DNA of 64,000 bases from Ephydatia muelleri (GCA_013339895.1 JABACO010000024.1:1054001-1118000); one strand, 5' to 3'; shown: positions 11,661 to 23,008, counted from the first letter of the stretch. Made by a program: numbers and translations. The notes: generated by a model not told the origin, from the letters alone.

Positions 11661-12466
11661 TTAACAAGTTAGTCTCGTATTGCCTAATACAAGTGCATAC
11701 ATGTATATGGTTTAGTAGTTAATGTAAATGACCACCTTGGGATTTTATGTCCTGTTGACACTTTGTCTAACTATAGTCCACCTAAACTGTTCATGCAATA
11801 CCACTTGTGAGCTTTGGATTTATAATTCTATCTGCTTCATAACATTTGGAATGTGAATGAGGAATGTTCTTCTGATGCCACTAGTTCAGTCTGCATATGG
11901 GTAGCTACCAAAATGGGAGAAAACGTTTCAACAAATATTTGTACTACAATTAGTTAGCAAATTCATTCAGAAATTCATTGATGCAACTGTACTTTGTGTT
12001 ACATGTTTTTCCATAACCATTTTCACTTCCTCATACATAGTTGCTTAACCATGCTTCCACACCTTCATTCATTATGGCGCACCTGCATGTATATGACAGG
12101 ATGCTATTTTGCAAAAACACATGAATGCTATAATCACTCTTCAACACATGCACACATAAAATCAGTTGCCCCATGAGAATGCATCTGTAAAACAAAGGAC
12201 AGCGAGACCAGTGATAGACTTAAAACAATGCTGTCATTGTGGCATGTGATGAAACATTGGAGGAGGTGCATCCATTATGTGTGAGATCACAACACAATCA
12301 GGATGATTATCTATTGAGACATGATACAGTGTGGATTGTTACAGGCACTGTGTGGATTGGGTCACATGTACACAAACAGAGGTATGTATTCATTGATGCT
12401 GTACAGTGCACACATGTAGATTTTGTGTGAATGTATTACAATGACTCTGCAAATATGTGTACTGTC

Positions 12467-12558
12467 CTTATCGGCCTGATTGCCCCAGCTTTAATTATTG
12501 CCTTCACTGCATCAAGGTGGCAACTAAAACTCAATGTGTTTAATGGACTCCAACAATT
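12467..12558 (-). pseudogene. Ankyrin exon C, copy 1 (7-bp deletion)
   Basis: Acceptor TGCAG is present and the frame begins NCWSPLNTLSFSCHLDAVKA, but a 7-bp deletion relative to the other C exons shifts the frame before the GANIN-equivalent position. The 3' boundary reads AAG then GACAGT, not GT. Confidence 0.7.
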
Positions 12559-13895
12559 CTGCAGCACAAAATGTCAGCATTTTTAATCAGTGGAGGTGAT
12601 GTTTCACACATTACACATGACAGATGTAAATAGGGTGGTAAAATGAATTCTGGAGATGACCATTCCCATCACCCAAGGCAAGGTCATGCTTTCAAGTGGA
12701 CAATTGAAGAGATTTGTGAATCCCTAGCTGGACTGTTGCTAGCATTGTACCAGGTGTTTCTACAACTTTTTGAATGGTTGTTAACATTATGTCACCCAAT
12801 CATGGAGTGGTGAATGCATCAGACATCTGTCTGTCCATGTTTTGCATGAAAAAAATCAGTTCTAAGCTTTGTGATGCATTCTGTAGTGTGTGATATATTG
12901 ATGTACTTATGTACTGTTGAAAAGTCCTTCCATTCAAGTGTGTTACAGGTTTCATGGGACCAGGACAAAGACTGGAGAAAACCTACTAAAGCCAACCTCT
13001 AAATTTGACCTTTACTGTGTACAGTAGTTGGATGATAGGGATGTGCACAACAGATGTAAGATGTCAATGTGGGTATGTGAACTAACCCTCTTCCTCACAC
13101 CCTCCCTTTCCACACCCTCTATCTTTCCACGCTCCATCACCTGCACCCATTTCCCACATCACACCTTCACCTATCACACCCACACCCACCTCCGCACACC
13201 TACACCCACCTCCGCACACACACACCCACTTTCCCACAACCATACTCTCATTACATCCACCCTTTCATTACCCTCTCTCTCAACACACTACTATTCAATC
13301 ACATGGTAGGATCACCAGATACCCTGATCACACCGCCAAACTCTCAAGCAAGACTACTTGGGGAGAGAATGTCTTCATTGATGCCCTGCGTCTATTGTAC
13401 ATGTAGTTGGTCGGACATGTTAAAAATGCAAAGCCTCTTCCCCAAAACAGTACTTGTTACCAATGGATTTAGCAGACCATGCGGAATATGACCGAAAAGA
13501 TGTGATTGGACAACTAGGTGAAATTTTAGATTCTGGCTCTTTGAATGTAAATGTTCTACAAGAGTTGGATTTTCAGTACCAATGAAATATAGATAACTAA
13601 CCCTCTTGTAAAGCAACAGACACCTGACAAGGAAACAACAGTCTAGGATTCTTCACAACATGTAATGTTACATACACTTTGCTATCTTGCAAAGTTGGTT
13701 CCAATATCATTTATATGGCTGCTTAACCTTTTTGACTGTACATCTATATTAGTAACATCTACTCTCAAAGCCATATAACGGAGTTGGTCTGGGGACCAAT
13801 CCATAGTAATCTATAAGTAGTCACAAGCTGCTATCATATACATGCATGTATATGTAGCTATTTTATTCTTTTTATACATCAGTGCATATTGCGTG

Positions 13896-14028
13896 TGTAA
13901 TAACCGTACCAATCACAGTTAAAATCTGCTTATTCGTGCTTCACACTCATTATATAATACACCCTATGATGTAACACCTGTTGTGCGCATGTGCGTGTGA
14001 CCGATAAATAATAATCAAGTTATAAATA
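13896..14028 (-). repeat. 3' LTR of gypsy element 1
   Basis: Plus-strand ends TGTAATAACC...GTTATAAATA. It matches 18416-18516 plus 20440-20470 with few differences and acts as the empty-site reference for the transposon inside the other LTR. Confidence 0.9.
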
Positions 14029-14049
14029 CTTTTCCCCTCTTTGAAAGAA

Positions 14050-16345
14050 GTGGTTTCACCAGTAGCGGTAACCACCATAATAGGCTGGAGGACGTCGATC
14101 GCGCTTAGGGTACCGTGACGCCTGATCAATTGAGGCAGCCGCTTGTCTCTGATCGGTGATATCACCGTTATTGTTCTGCAAGACTGGTTCCACCTCGAAG
14201 CTTTCTTGACTTACGGATTCCCGACTTGCCACATTTGCATCTTCATCTGGTGGCCTCTGTTCAATCTCCACAGCTATTCCCTGATTTTTTTGATATGTCT
14301 GGTTCCCCCTCTGGTTCATCGTCATCAAAATACTGCAAGTTCGTAACCGGTGGTACCACCCGTTCAGCCCCCGATGGTTCATTGGCCGCTAAGGTATGAG
14401 CTCTCAAAACAGCAGCAGGCGGCGTTCCCAAACGTATATCTGGCGGGCAGCGCTTTAGTCTATCGAAATGAACCACAACTCTCCGACGAGACCTCGCTGT
14501 ACGTTGGTCTTGAATTCTGTACACAGCAGACGATATCCTCTTCACCACTTTAAAAGGGCCGCTCCAAGGGCAATGCAATTTTCTTGGCACTCCTTTCGGT
14601 ACTACTGGATCGTTCAACCAAACCAGATCTCCTATCTGGAAGGCATCTTCGTGTACCGTTTCATTTTAGGCCTCTTTTGCTCTTTCCACTGCGGTCCCGA
14701 CATGCTTGCGGGCAGCACTGTAGGCACACTCCAAGGTTTGCTTCTGTTTCTTTGCATACTGGTGATGCAACTCTGGCTCAGTTGGGACGGAACCATATAC
14801 GATGTCAGGGGTAGCTTAGCCTGACGTCCGAACATCACGTAGAAAGGTGAGAATCCGGTAGACGCGTGGACGCTAGTGTTGTATGCCATACAAACCTTTT
14901 AAAGATGCAACTCCCAGTCCGTTGGGTTAGCGTGCACAGTGGTAGCTGATCAATGTCCGGTTAAATCGCTCAACAAGGCCGTCCGACTGAGGGTGGTATG
15001 GTGTTGTGCAACTTTTATATAATTATCTTGAGCAGACAACATACCTCCTGCATGACACCAGACTCGAATTGACGACCTTGATCAGAATGCAATTGTTCGG
15101 GTACAGAAAACCGACAGAAAAATTCATCCACAAGCTTCGTCGCCACTGTAACTGCCTCCTGGTTTGGAATGGCGTAAGCCTCCACCCACCTCGTGAAGTA
15201 GTCGGATGCCACCACTATATACGTATTCCCTGTTGTGGATGGCGAGATAGGTCCAACAATGTCAACAGCAACAATCTGCATCGGATACCCAGCTACTACG
15301 TTCTGAAGTAGAGCCCTACTTTTCTGACTGGGATTCTTCCTAGCGGCGCAGGTCGCGCAGGTTTTACACCATTTTTTAACGTCATCCGAGTGTCCAGGCC
15401 AGTAAAACCTCTCCTTTAGCTGGTAGAGGGTTTTGTTTTCGCCCAGGTGGGCTCCAAAAGCGCCTTCGTGTAACTGTTGCATAATATCCTCTCTAATCTC
15501 TTTCGGAGCCACCACCTGCAGGGAGGTATCGCCGTCACTGCCCTCATACCGTCGGTATAGAATCCCGTTCTCAACAACTAGTTGGTCCCACTGCAGGATG
15601 AGTCGAGCGAACTCCCTGCTCCTTCCTTCCACGTCTTTGGTATGTAAGATCTTTCCGGAAGTTTTAGCCTGGATTATGGGTGAAATGTTCTCATCCCTCT
15701 GTTGGAGAAGTTGCATGTTGCTCTTTTCCGGCATGACTGCAAAGCAGTATTTATGTGACGATCCCTCGCCCACCCCATGAGAAGATACACACACACGTGA
15801 TAGCGCATCTGCGTTCACATGGCTACATCCTCTTCGGTGGACCACTTCAAAATCATATTCTTGTGGCTGCTCCAGCCACCGTGCCATCTGCTCTTCAGGT
15901 TCTTTCATACTGTAGATCCATTGCAACGTGCTGTGGTCAGTGCGAAGAACGAAGTGTCGTCCCAAAAGATAACGCCGAAAGTGTTTCACAAACAGCGAGG
16001 AGTTCCTTTCTCGTAACATTGTACGTGCGCTCGGCTTTACTGAGTGTGCGACTCCCGTAAGCTACCACGCATTCCTGGCCGTCTTCACTCCGCTGCGACA
16101 GAACCGCCCCAACACCAGTTTCGCTGGTCGAGGAGAAAAGGTTTGCCAAAGTTAGGAAAGACAAGCACTGGTGCAGATATCAGCCGCAGTTTCAAATCAT
16201 TGAACGCGGAGTCACATTCAGCGGTCTCGCCCACGTTCAGTCAGCCGAGAGCGGCTTCGCGATCGTTGAGAAATCCTGAACGTACCGGCGGTAATATCCA
16301 ACTAGTCCCAGAAAGCGTTGCACCTCCTGTGCTGAGATCGTTGAG
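14050..16345 (-). pseudogene. Gypsy 1 pol remnant: RNase H and integrase
   Basis: In minus-strand order: end of RT (QRFLGLVGYYRRYV), RNase H start (SETGVGAVLSQ, GSRTLSKAERTY), then a 334-codon frame (15015-16019) with FVLRTDHSTLQW and NADALSR, the integrase H-H-C-C zinc region (HEGAFGAHLGENKT...CKTCATC), and core motifs VAVDIVGPISPS and LHSDQGRQFES. The third catalytic residue lies in another frame near 14960 (HPQSDGLVERFNR). Further on: [11 protein letters not shown] (14632-14889), GPF-type C-terminal module (CPWSGPFKVVKR...VVVHFDRLKRC, 14261-14617), and a basic tail ending near 14056. At least four frame breaks separate these pieces. Integrase would insert the cDNA; RNase H would remove template RNA. 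Not functional as it stands. Confidence 0.88.
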
Positions 16346-16479
16346 TTTCTATCACAATGGCTGACACAAAGTGTGAAATAGCAGGGTTTACAGACACTAT
16401 AACTACATGTACTATTCAATTGAACCATTGTTTGTACGCCCTCGCACACCTGGTTCTTAGTGCTGTTAGTTTTCCTGCT

Positions 16480-16749
16480 GCCTGCGTGCACCACGAGCCG
16501 CACAACCTCTTGCATAGTGACCCAACTGACCGCACTTAAAACAAGTAGGCTGCTTACCTGTATTATCCCCTCAAGTTCGTCCAGGCCGTGAGAGCGTCGT
16601 CCTACCTGTTTAGGTGCCGAACCACATTCCATTGTTTTTTCCAGCTTCTCCATCCTCAAGGACAACGACTGGAGCAGAGTTTCCTCTTCGCGGACTGCTG
16701 CAAGTGACGCGGACTCGGGACTTGGTACCAACGGCGCCACCCGTGTCAC
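16480..16749 (-). pseudogene. Gypsy 1 gag C-terminal part with zinc knuckle
   Basis: A minus-strand frame reads a helical, charged stretch (EEETLLQSLSLRMEKLEKT). In the neighbouring frame CFKCGQLGHYARGC is a full CX2CX4HX4C nucleocapsid knuckle near 16500-16545. The sequence then runs almost directly into the RT C-terminus at 16340, so protease and the RT palm are missing. Confidence 0.75.
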
Positions 16750-16787
16750 CGTGTGTCCTTTGCTCCTCGCAAGAGGTATGATTCGGC

Positions 16788-17840
16788 ATAGATTATATAC
16801 GAAGGGATTGGAAACGGATCACGTGGGCAATACATTGCTATAGGCCGATCCGCGGGCCGTCATCGTTGGAATGGATGACACCTTTAATTAGGTGACGACG
16901 GGCGTATTTTCGTTGTTCTGCCTCTTATTTTCCTCAAGCACTGTGTAATAGTGACTATTTTCTGTTCCAACAAGGGGTACGTTTTGAGTTATAGTGGTTC
17001 CGGGGCTGTCTGACATCATTATTACGAGGATTATAGCGTAATCTGCGACTAGCTTGGTTGTGGGCATTTTTAAATCACCGCGTTAGAGATAATAATCCGT
17101 TTTAAGTTGATTCAGAAGCAACTAAATGAGCTTCACAAACGACGATAGGTTAAATCCATTGTGTTCGTTGCGCCAGCGTACAAGTCGCGAAAAAGCACGT
17201 TTTGATAGGGTGGTGGTTGTGGGCATTTAGCGGTCCTAGCTGTTGTTGTTGGTGGGTTTGTATTACTTTTCCCTAAAGAGAACTAAATTTCCAACAAATA
17301 ACTGTGACAGACCAAGTGGACTGACTCGAAACGCATTATCTGTGCGTTGACGAAGACACGTCTTCGTAGGCGCCATTGCAGGGGGCGGTGCAACTTGAAC
17401 GGACGATGTATCTGACTCGCTTTAAAAAAATTTGAAATAGATGTCAAAGCACCGTCCACTAAGACTGAGCAGCACCAAACGTTATGAGAGGAACAAGCCC
17501 AAACAGCATTCAGAACCTTTGGTAGTGTCTGTAAGTTTGGAGCTATGGAGAAGCACCTTGGAGCTATGGAGAAGCACCTTGGCTCCCACTACTGAAGCTC
17601 TCCAGATTTCAACAGCTTCAAAACTTCAACGATTGCATCAAGCAGTAATTCCTTTGAATCTATACGTGGCGGGAGCACAAGGGCTTACGGCACTTATGTT
17701 TTTCTGAGAATAGACATGCACGCTGCCATTTCATACTAACTATTTTTTAAAATAAATAGATCTTCCCGTCCAACGATGATGGAACCTGCTAATTGGTGTT
17801 AACAACCCCCGTTTCCAATCCCTTCGTATATAATCTATGG
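16788..17840. other. Unexplained insert or inversion inside gypsy 1 gag
   Basis: About 1 kb without homology to gag-pol, bracketed by a 30-bp perfect inverted repeat (16788-16817 and 17811-17840, core TTCGTATATAATCTAT). The same 30 bp encode part of gag (ESIDYIRRDWKR) at the right copy. Contents: mixed sequence, a 21-bp tandem duplication near 17538-17580 (GGAGCTATGGAGAAGCACCTT twice over) and no recognisable frame. Confidence 0.5.
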
Positions 17841-18402
17841 ATTCGGTCTCCAGCGTGCAGGCCACAGCATCATCTAAAGTCTTAGGCTGTCTCTGACGAA
17901 CGGCGAAGGCAACCTGGGGGTTAGTAAGCTCACTGAGAAAACGCTCAATTGTTAGTATTTCCTTCGCCTTGTCCTCAACGTCAGGGAGCGCCTTATCTGC
18001 CAGGACACGCAACTCATCCGCGAAGTCGCTCCAGGTCTCCTCCTTCTTGCGTCCCTTGGCCTGGAACTCGACAAAGTACAGCGTACGCTTACTTTCGGGT
18101 TCGAAGCGCTTCTCCAGAGCTTCCTTCGCCGTCTCGTACTCAGTCTTCAGGGGCCAGTCGCTTCCACGCAGTCTGAGCCTTTCCAGAAAGTCGGACAGGC
18201 AACCAACGAAGCTTAGCCGCGTCGTCCCAAGCGTTCACCACTGCTACCGCCTCAAAATGCTCTATCCAGTCCGTCCAGCTCGTCACACCAGAATACGCGT
18301 CGGGCGAAACCGGCGAACGGGAATACGCCTTCACTTGCACAGCATTGGCTTCGGTTCCCTCGCACTCCATCTGCTCGTCGTTTGCGCTAAGTTGCAACAT
18401 GA
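17790..18402 (-). pseudogene. Gypsy 1 gag, N-terminal part
   Basis: Starts at the ATG at 18402 shortly after the 5' LTR (MLQLSANDEQMECEG) and reads VTSWTDWIEHFEAVAVVN and LRWLPVRLSGKAQTAWKRL, then after a frame break DFADELRVLADKALPDVE and DDAVACTLETESIDYI. The W..W...F and ...L.GKAQ.AW... pattern is that of retrotransposon gag capsid regions. The frame is broken near 18010-18140 and ends at the insert described at 16788-17840. Confidence 0.8.
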
Positions 18403-18415
18403 CGACTATGCCAAG

Positions 18416-18516
18416 TGTAATAACCGTACCAATCACAGTTAAAATCTGCTCATTCGTGCTTCACACTCATTATATAATACACCCTGTGATGTAACACCTG
18501 TTGTACGCATGTGCGT
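18416..18516 (-). repeat. 5' LTR of gypsy 1, first part
   Basis: Matches the 3' LTR up to GCATGTGCGT, where the DNA transposon enters. The remainder of the LTR resumes at 20440. Confidence 0.88.
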
Positions 18517-20435
18517 CACAGGCGTTTGCGGCCATATATTTTGTGGACAAAAAGTATGTAATCCGAAAAATTGAAATGATTGCGTAATGCCTATAGCAAC
18601 GCCCTTGACAACCTGGAGAGCTGAAAACGTGAGCTGGTACAAAAGACGGGATGGCTACAAGCGCCATTTAAAAGCAGATTACAAAAGAAGCTACAGTTTT
18701 CTCTTTTTGATGCAAGTCATTATGGCCAGCAATACTTGCCACGGCAAGTTATGGCTGTTGAAAGCGGGTAACCCTCGACGTACCCTTCCTCTTCGAAGTG
18801 TGTTTTCCACGTTCCCAACCGATAGAAAGTTTGAATTCAAGCTAGAAATTAAAGCTAACAGAATGTACTATCTAGTTCTCGTATGTTCTTGTAGTCACGA
18901 TTTTTTTTACCAGCGATACTTACTGTTGAAGTCTATCCTGAATTGCGGTATTATTATTAGGAGGAGGCGCCACATTTTGTAGAACTGCAATCAGTAAGTG
19001 CTCCTTAACAATCAACAAATGTTTCACAGGATCTGGTACCGAATGGTACATCCTTTGCAAGGTGTATGAATGGATTGGCTTCTTTCTCACCCCATGAAAC
19101 CGAATCCAATATGTGTTTGCCATGCCAATACGCTCTTTGAGAATATTTTATTCTTAGTTATACCTACAGGGTCTTGTGTATATGGTTGCCAACTAACACA
19201 CCACCTAAGTATTGTTGCCTATGGATGTTAAAAGATTGGAGGGCTTCATCCAATCGCTTGACAAAGAGACCAGCAAATTCCTTGTCAGTCACTTTGGTGC
19301 TGTTGATTATTTCCTCCTTCTGTTTGCGTGCTTTCAATCAGTGTTTGTTTAAACCTTACCATCTTCTCTACAAACTGTCTCATGTCTTCCACCAGCTGTA
19401 CGATAATCTGAGTTTGACCTATGCCATGAACCACTGGATGGTACGGTACAGTCAGTACATACCAATGCCCTACATGGTAGCTCCAAGCTCCAGTGGTTGG
19501 CTCACAATCATTAGGCATATGGGACACCACAGCTGCTCCACATCCAGTGAAAATCCCATTTGGATGGGAGGGGCAACTGCACGACTGCCAGCAAACAATT
19601 TTGTGTGGATTTAAGTTTGCTGGTTGACCACCTGACTTTTGTGGTTCGTTGTTTTGGTAGTGTAAACTTACATGTATACATGTACATGTATACATGCATC
19701 AATTCAGTACACATAATTATTTTATGGTACCTTCTTGCAGACAACTGCTGTGTGCACTGTCCAATCAAAAGGCTAAGTAAACTATGTACTCTTCAGATAA
19801 TTTCCATCCATTGCCTGTGTTAATTGCACAGACTGAGTCTGCCATAGATAATATATATATTATCTATGAGTCTGCAAACTCTCTGCACTTGTATGAACTC
19901 CTTTTTCCCCTTGTTTCTCTAGCCTCCGTCAAGAAGCGGCCATACACTCTGCATCGCGGGTTTATCTTCATTACGTGGATCCCCATACAATACTGCCCCT
20001 TTTATTCATAAAAAACTCACGTCCTGATCACAGGTTTAAAAAAATCGTGGCTAGTTCTGTGTGTTGTATATGTGTTTCCCCATGTGTGCTGATGAGCGTT
20101 ATTGCTCGCCAAACGTTTTCTATCGGTTGGTTCCTCCACTACGCACGCTTAAAGTAACCCTCTCTTTTCCCGCCAAAGACACATGGGCGTGAAAACGAGC
20201 TGCGCATATCACTGATAATAATGCTTGTACTTGCGCGTCGATGGTTTTGTTTACAGATATGTTACAGCATTTGCAGATGCTATTTATTTTTACTAAACGT
20301 CTCAAAGTAAGTATGATTTGTGGTTCGCAAAACATGAACAGTATAATGAGATATGATATTACTTTTGGTTTTGGTTCTTTGTAAATTACGGTATTGTCTA
20401 ATTATCGACTTTTTGTCCAGCCGCAAACGTCCGTG
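18517..20435. mobile_element. CMC/Chapaev-like DNA transposon nested in the LTR
   Basis: Ends are inverted repeats CACAGGCGTTTGCGGC and CACGGACGTTTGCGGC, followed inward by GGACAAAAAGT on both sides. GCGT is duplicated (18513-18516 and 20436-20439), and the uninterrupted sister LTR at 13896-14028 shows the empty site with a single GCGT. CAC termini with a 4-bp duplication are what is known of Chapaev-type CMC elements. The length of 1.92 kb and broken frames indicate a non-autonomous copy. Confidence 0.85.
19174..19695 (-). pseudogene. Decayed transposase-like exon in the Chapaev-like element
   Basis: Minus-strand frames include CSCPSHPNGIFTGCGAAVVS, HVGHWYVLTVPYHPVVHG and VEDMRQFVEKMVRFKQTL, then after a frame break VTDKEFAGLFVKRLDEALQ and QQYLGGVLVGNHIHKTL. 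The last part resembles, from memory, C-terminal parts of predicted transposon proteins with a VGNH(V/C)HK motif. I assign it to this element because it lies wholly inside its inverted repeats. Exact transposase family not determined. Confidence 0.4.
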
Positions 20436-20439
20436 GCGT

Positions 20440-20470
20440 GTGACCGATAAATAATAATCAAGTTATAGTA
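20440..20470 (-). repeat. 5' LTR of gypsy 1, second part
   Basis: GTGACCGATAAATAATAATC onwards matches 13996-14028. It ends at the CGTG duplication and host DNA. Confidence 0.85.
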
Positions 20471-20490
20471 CGTGTAAATTGCGTTCTAAT

Positions 20491-20572
20491 GGGCTATTCC
20501 ATAATATAATTGTACACCCCTACTGATGACTAATATCAAGGTACCCCCCAGGACATAAAGCCTCTACACCAT

Positions 20573-20624
<52 letters not shown>

Positions 20625-21021
20625 AGGACATTTATTTTGGACCCCCTCTGGACACACTTCCCTGTACATTACCTTTGAACCCCCTCTGGACACAACCTGA
20701 TGTAGGATACCCCCTTAGGACATTACCATTGAACCCCCTCTGGACACATCTCGATGTAGGACACCCCCCTAGGACATTACCATTGAACCCCCTCTGGACA
20801 CATCCTGATGTAGGATACGCCCTAGAGCATTACCTTTGAAACCCATCCGGACACATCTTACTGTGCGACACCCCTAGGACATTGCCATCATTGCCATTAG
20901 ACCGCCCTCTGGACACATCTCACTGCAATAGAACATCCCCCTAGGACATTACTATTGGGCCCCCTCTGGACAACTTTTTTGGTCATCAGTAGGGGTGTAA
21001 AATTATTTTATGGAATAGCCC
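20491..21021. mobile_element. MITE copy 2, inverted, with homopolymer expansion
   Basis: Same termini and internal units as 4748-5293 but in opposite orientation. AAT is duplicated (20488-20490 and 21022-21024). The host sequence TTCTAATATTTAC in paralogous units (10580-10595) is the empty site. A run of about 52 C (20573-20624) replaces the 9-G tract at the equivalent place in copy 1. Confidence 0.92.
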
Positions 21022-21102
21022 AATATTTACATGTACTATGATTGGAATGTTTTGCTTCCCCATCCCTCCATCCCGTTAGCACGGCTATACGCCCACTTGT
21101 CA

Positions 21103-22060
21103 TGACAGCTACAAGGCCGATCCTGAAAAGAAGAAGGCCTCTGTATACGCGACAGCTACAACCGAACGTAGATATTGAATCTAAGCAATCTGCAAAAAGG
21201 CAGCGATATCAAGAGGACCTCGATCGAGAATCGTGCTGCTAAAAGGCAGCGATATCAAAAGGACGTCGAGGAGAACCGTGCTGCTAAAAATACGAGGACA
21301 ATTCAGCTGCCATTAAGACATCTGAAAGGAATCGGTATTGGAATGACCCCGCTGTCCGATTGGCTAAACGTGCTGCCGAGAGGACGCGGTATCGCAGGGG
21401 TCACCGAACTACCACCCAAAGGTATGTCATGACATGTTGTACTGCACTAGCTATAGGAAGATGTGCATGCAACATGTGTACAGTAAGGGATCTGCACAAA
21501 GCCATTCACTTCACATGTAAAGAATGCTGCGCATGGTGACACAACTGTGTACAGTAGTCCTTTTTCCTTTGTGACCTGTCTATTGAATATTAGGGTGTCA
21601 TCCTTAATCTGAAGTACAAAAAGGCTTCCTTATCTGATGTAAAAAAAACTATTTTTGATACAATGGCATCCCGCCTGCAACTGTGTATGAATTTAATTGC
21701 AGTTGCTAGGGTTGAGCACTGAAAAGTACTGCAACTATATCCTTCTCCCATACAATAGCTACTCCTTGTATGAACCCAAATCTCATGCATTAATGGAGTA
21801 TAATGGTGGTCTTGAAAAAGCTATTCTTAGGGATTGTGAGCTTCTAAGTGAAGTAAATGATGCCTTTTGTAAGTCTTATCCATTGCTAGCTCAAAAGGTT
21901 GTTACAAGATCTGCCCGTGCAGCAGTAAGTAAGATTGGTGCAGATGCATTGGTTTCTAAAGCACTGAGTGTACGAAGAGCAAAAGAAGGGTCATTGCAAA
22001 AAATATCCAGGAATTTAATGCATTGAAATTTGAAGAAAATGATATTTTAGTTGGGCATGG
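21103..22060 (+). pseudogene. SYKADPEKK-repeat protein, N-terminal and middle parts
   Basis: The plus strand starts with SYKADPEKKKASV just after a breakpoint with host-unit DNA. Frameshifted, it reads SKQSAKRQRYQEDLDR and RAAKRQRYQKDVEENRAAK, then WNDPAVRLAKRAAERTRYRRG in a third frame. After an intron-like gap a second coding region (21600-22060) reads ILNLKYKKASLSDV, LEKAILRDCELLSEVND and FEENDILVGHGYHTSGF. Basic K/R-Y repeats of this kind occur, from memory, in many predicted sponge and cnidarian proteins, often next to transposons; the function is unknown to me. It replaces part of a host unit, so it probably arrived by transposition or was captured. Confidence 0.55.
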
Positions 22061-22319
22061 GTATCATACTTCTGGCTTTCTGCCCCTGCGGCCACTAGAT
22101 GCAGTGCTGCCCCCCTACCATCCGCCGCCAGCAGTAGCAGCAGAGCTGCCCCCACCACCAGCAGCAGCAGCAGCAGCAGCAGAGCTGCCCCCACTGCCAT
22201 CAGAAGCAACAGAGCTGCCCCCACCGCCACCAGCAGCAGCAGCAGAACTGCCCCCACTGCAACCAGCAGCAGCAGTAGCAGAGCTGCCCCCACCGCCAAC
22301 AGCAGAGCTGCCCCCACTG

Positions 22320-22354
<35 letters not shown>

Positions 22355-22374
22355 GCTGCCCTCACCGCCACCAT

Positions 22375-22414
<40 letters not shown>

Positions 22415-22425
22415 GCTGTCCCCAC

Positions 22426-22471
<46 letters not shown>

Positions 22472-22482
22472 GCTGTCCCCAC

Positions 22483-22525
<43 letters not shown>

Positions 22526-22536
22526 GCTGCCCTCAC

Positions 22537-22588
<52 letters not shown>

Positions 22589-23008
22589 GCTGCCCTCACC
22601 ACCAGCAGCAGTAGCAGCAGCAGCAGCAGAGCTGCCCCCACCGCCAGCAGCAGCAGGAGCAGAGCTGCCCCCACTGCCACCAGCAGAAGCAGCGGAGCTG
22701 CCCTGCCGCTAACAGAAGCAGCAGAACTGCCCCCACCGCCACCAGCAGCAGCAGAGCTGCCACCACCGCCACAGCAGCAGAGCTTCCCCCACTGCCAGAA
22801 GCAGCAGAAGGAGCACCGCTACCTGCACCAGCCCCACCACCGGCACCAGTATTGGCACCAGTGCCCCCACAACCACTTCGCCTGCTGCCACCCTGGCCGC
22901 TGCCACCACTACCCGCATGGCTCCGATGGCCGGAACCAGGCCGCCGAGATCAGAGACGAGGCTGGGGGAGAGGAAGAGGACAAGGCAGGGGAACCGTACA
23001 GTACATTA
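22061..23008 (+). CDS. Ala/Pro-rich low-complexity tail (triplet expansion)
   Basis: The frame of the preceding segment continues into blocks of (A)n-ELPPPP produced by CAG/GCA runs, up to about 15 alanines per block, over roughly 20 blocks. The frame stops at 22712; a neighbouring frame continues in the same style to an RG-rich end near 23008. An AATAAA signal follows at 23036. This fits a transcribed 3' exon whose repeats have expanded, though decay by slippage is equally possible. The minus-strand poly-leucine frame is a shadow. Confidence 0.5.
22120..22800. repeat. (CAG)n triplet/minisatellite array
   Basis: Blocks of 3-15 CAG triplets separated by AGCTGCCCCCACCGCC-like spacers, in one consistent orientation. 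Confidence 0.97.

Larger units (their letters stand above)
8341..13895. repeat. Host tandem unit, first block (ankyrin array)
   Basis: Recurring landmarks in order: GACTTAAAACAATGC with a diverged ATGTGTGAGATCAC stretch, GATGACCATTCCCATCACCC, a CACACC-type minisatellite, exon A on the minus strand, a GA-rich tract, the plus-strand death-domain-like segment, GACTTAAAACAATGC again, exon C on the minus strand, and a second minisatellite. The first unit lacks exon C. The same landmarks recur at 23.6-26.5, 39.4-49.8 and 58.1-64.0 kb. The block is cut at 13895 by the gypsy element. Apart from the exons listed separately I see no coding signal in its introns. Confidence 0.85.
13896..20470 (-). mobile_element. 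Ty3/gypsy LTR retrotransposon 1, with nested DNA transposon
   Basis: Two LTRs of about 133 bp (13896-14028 and 18416-20470, the latter split by a 1.9-kb insertion) bracket a minus-strand gag-pol. A polypurine tract (AAAGAGGGGAAAAG on the minus strand, 14029-14042) abuts the 3' LTR. Host flanks give a CGTG duplication (13892-13895 and 20471-20474); host-unit paralogs at 10551-10600 and 39650-39700 serve as empty sites. The LTRs end in TA rather than TG at their minus-strand 5' side. Protease and most of the reverse transcriptase are deleted, and several frames are shifted, so the copy cannot move by itself. Confidence 0.9.

Noticed and set aside
18390-18415. Primer-binding site of gypsy 1
   Set aside because: CTTGGCATAGTCGTC follows the LTR directly on the minus strand, but I cannot match it with confidence to a tRNA 3' end.
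22015-22680. Minus-strand 221-codon poly-leucine frame
   Set aside because: It is the complement of the CAG/GCA triplet array; the plus-strand frame continues from recognisable coding sequence, the minus one does not.
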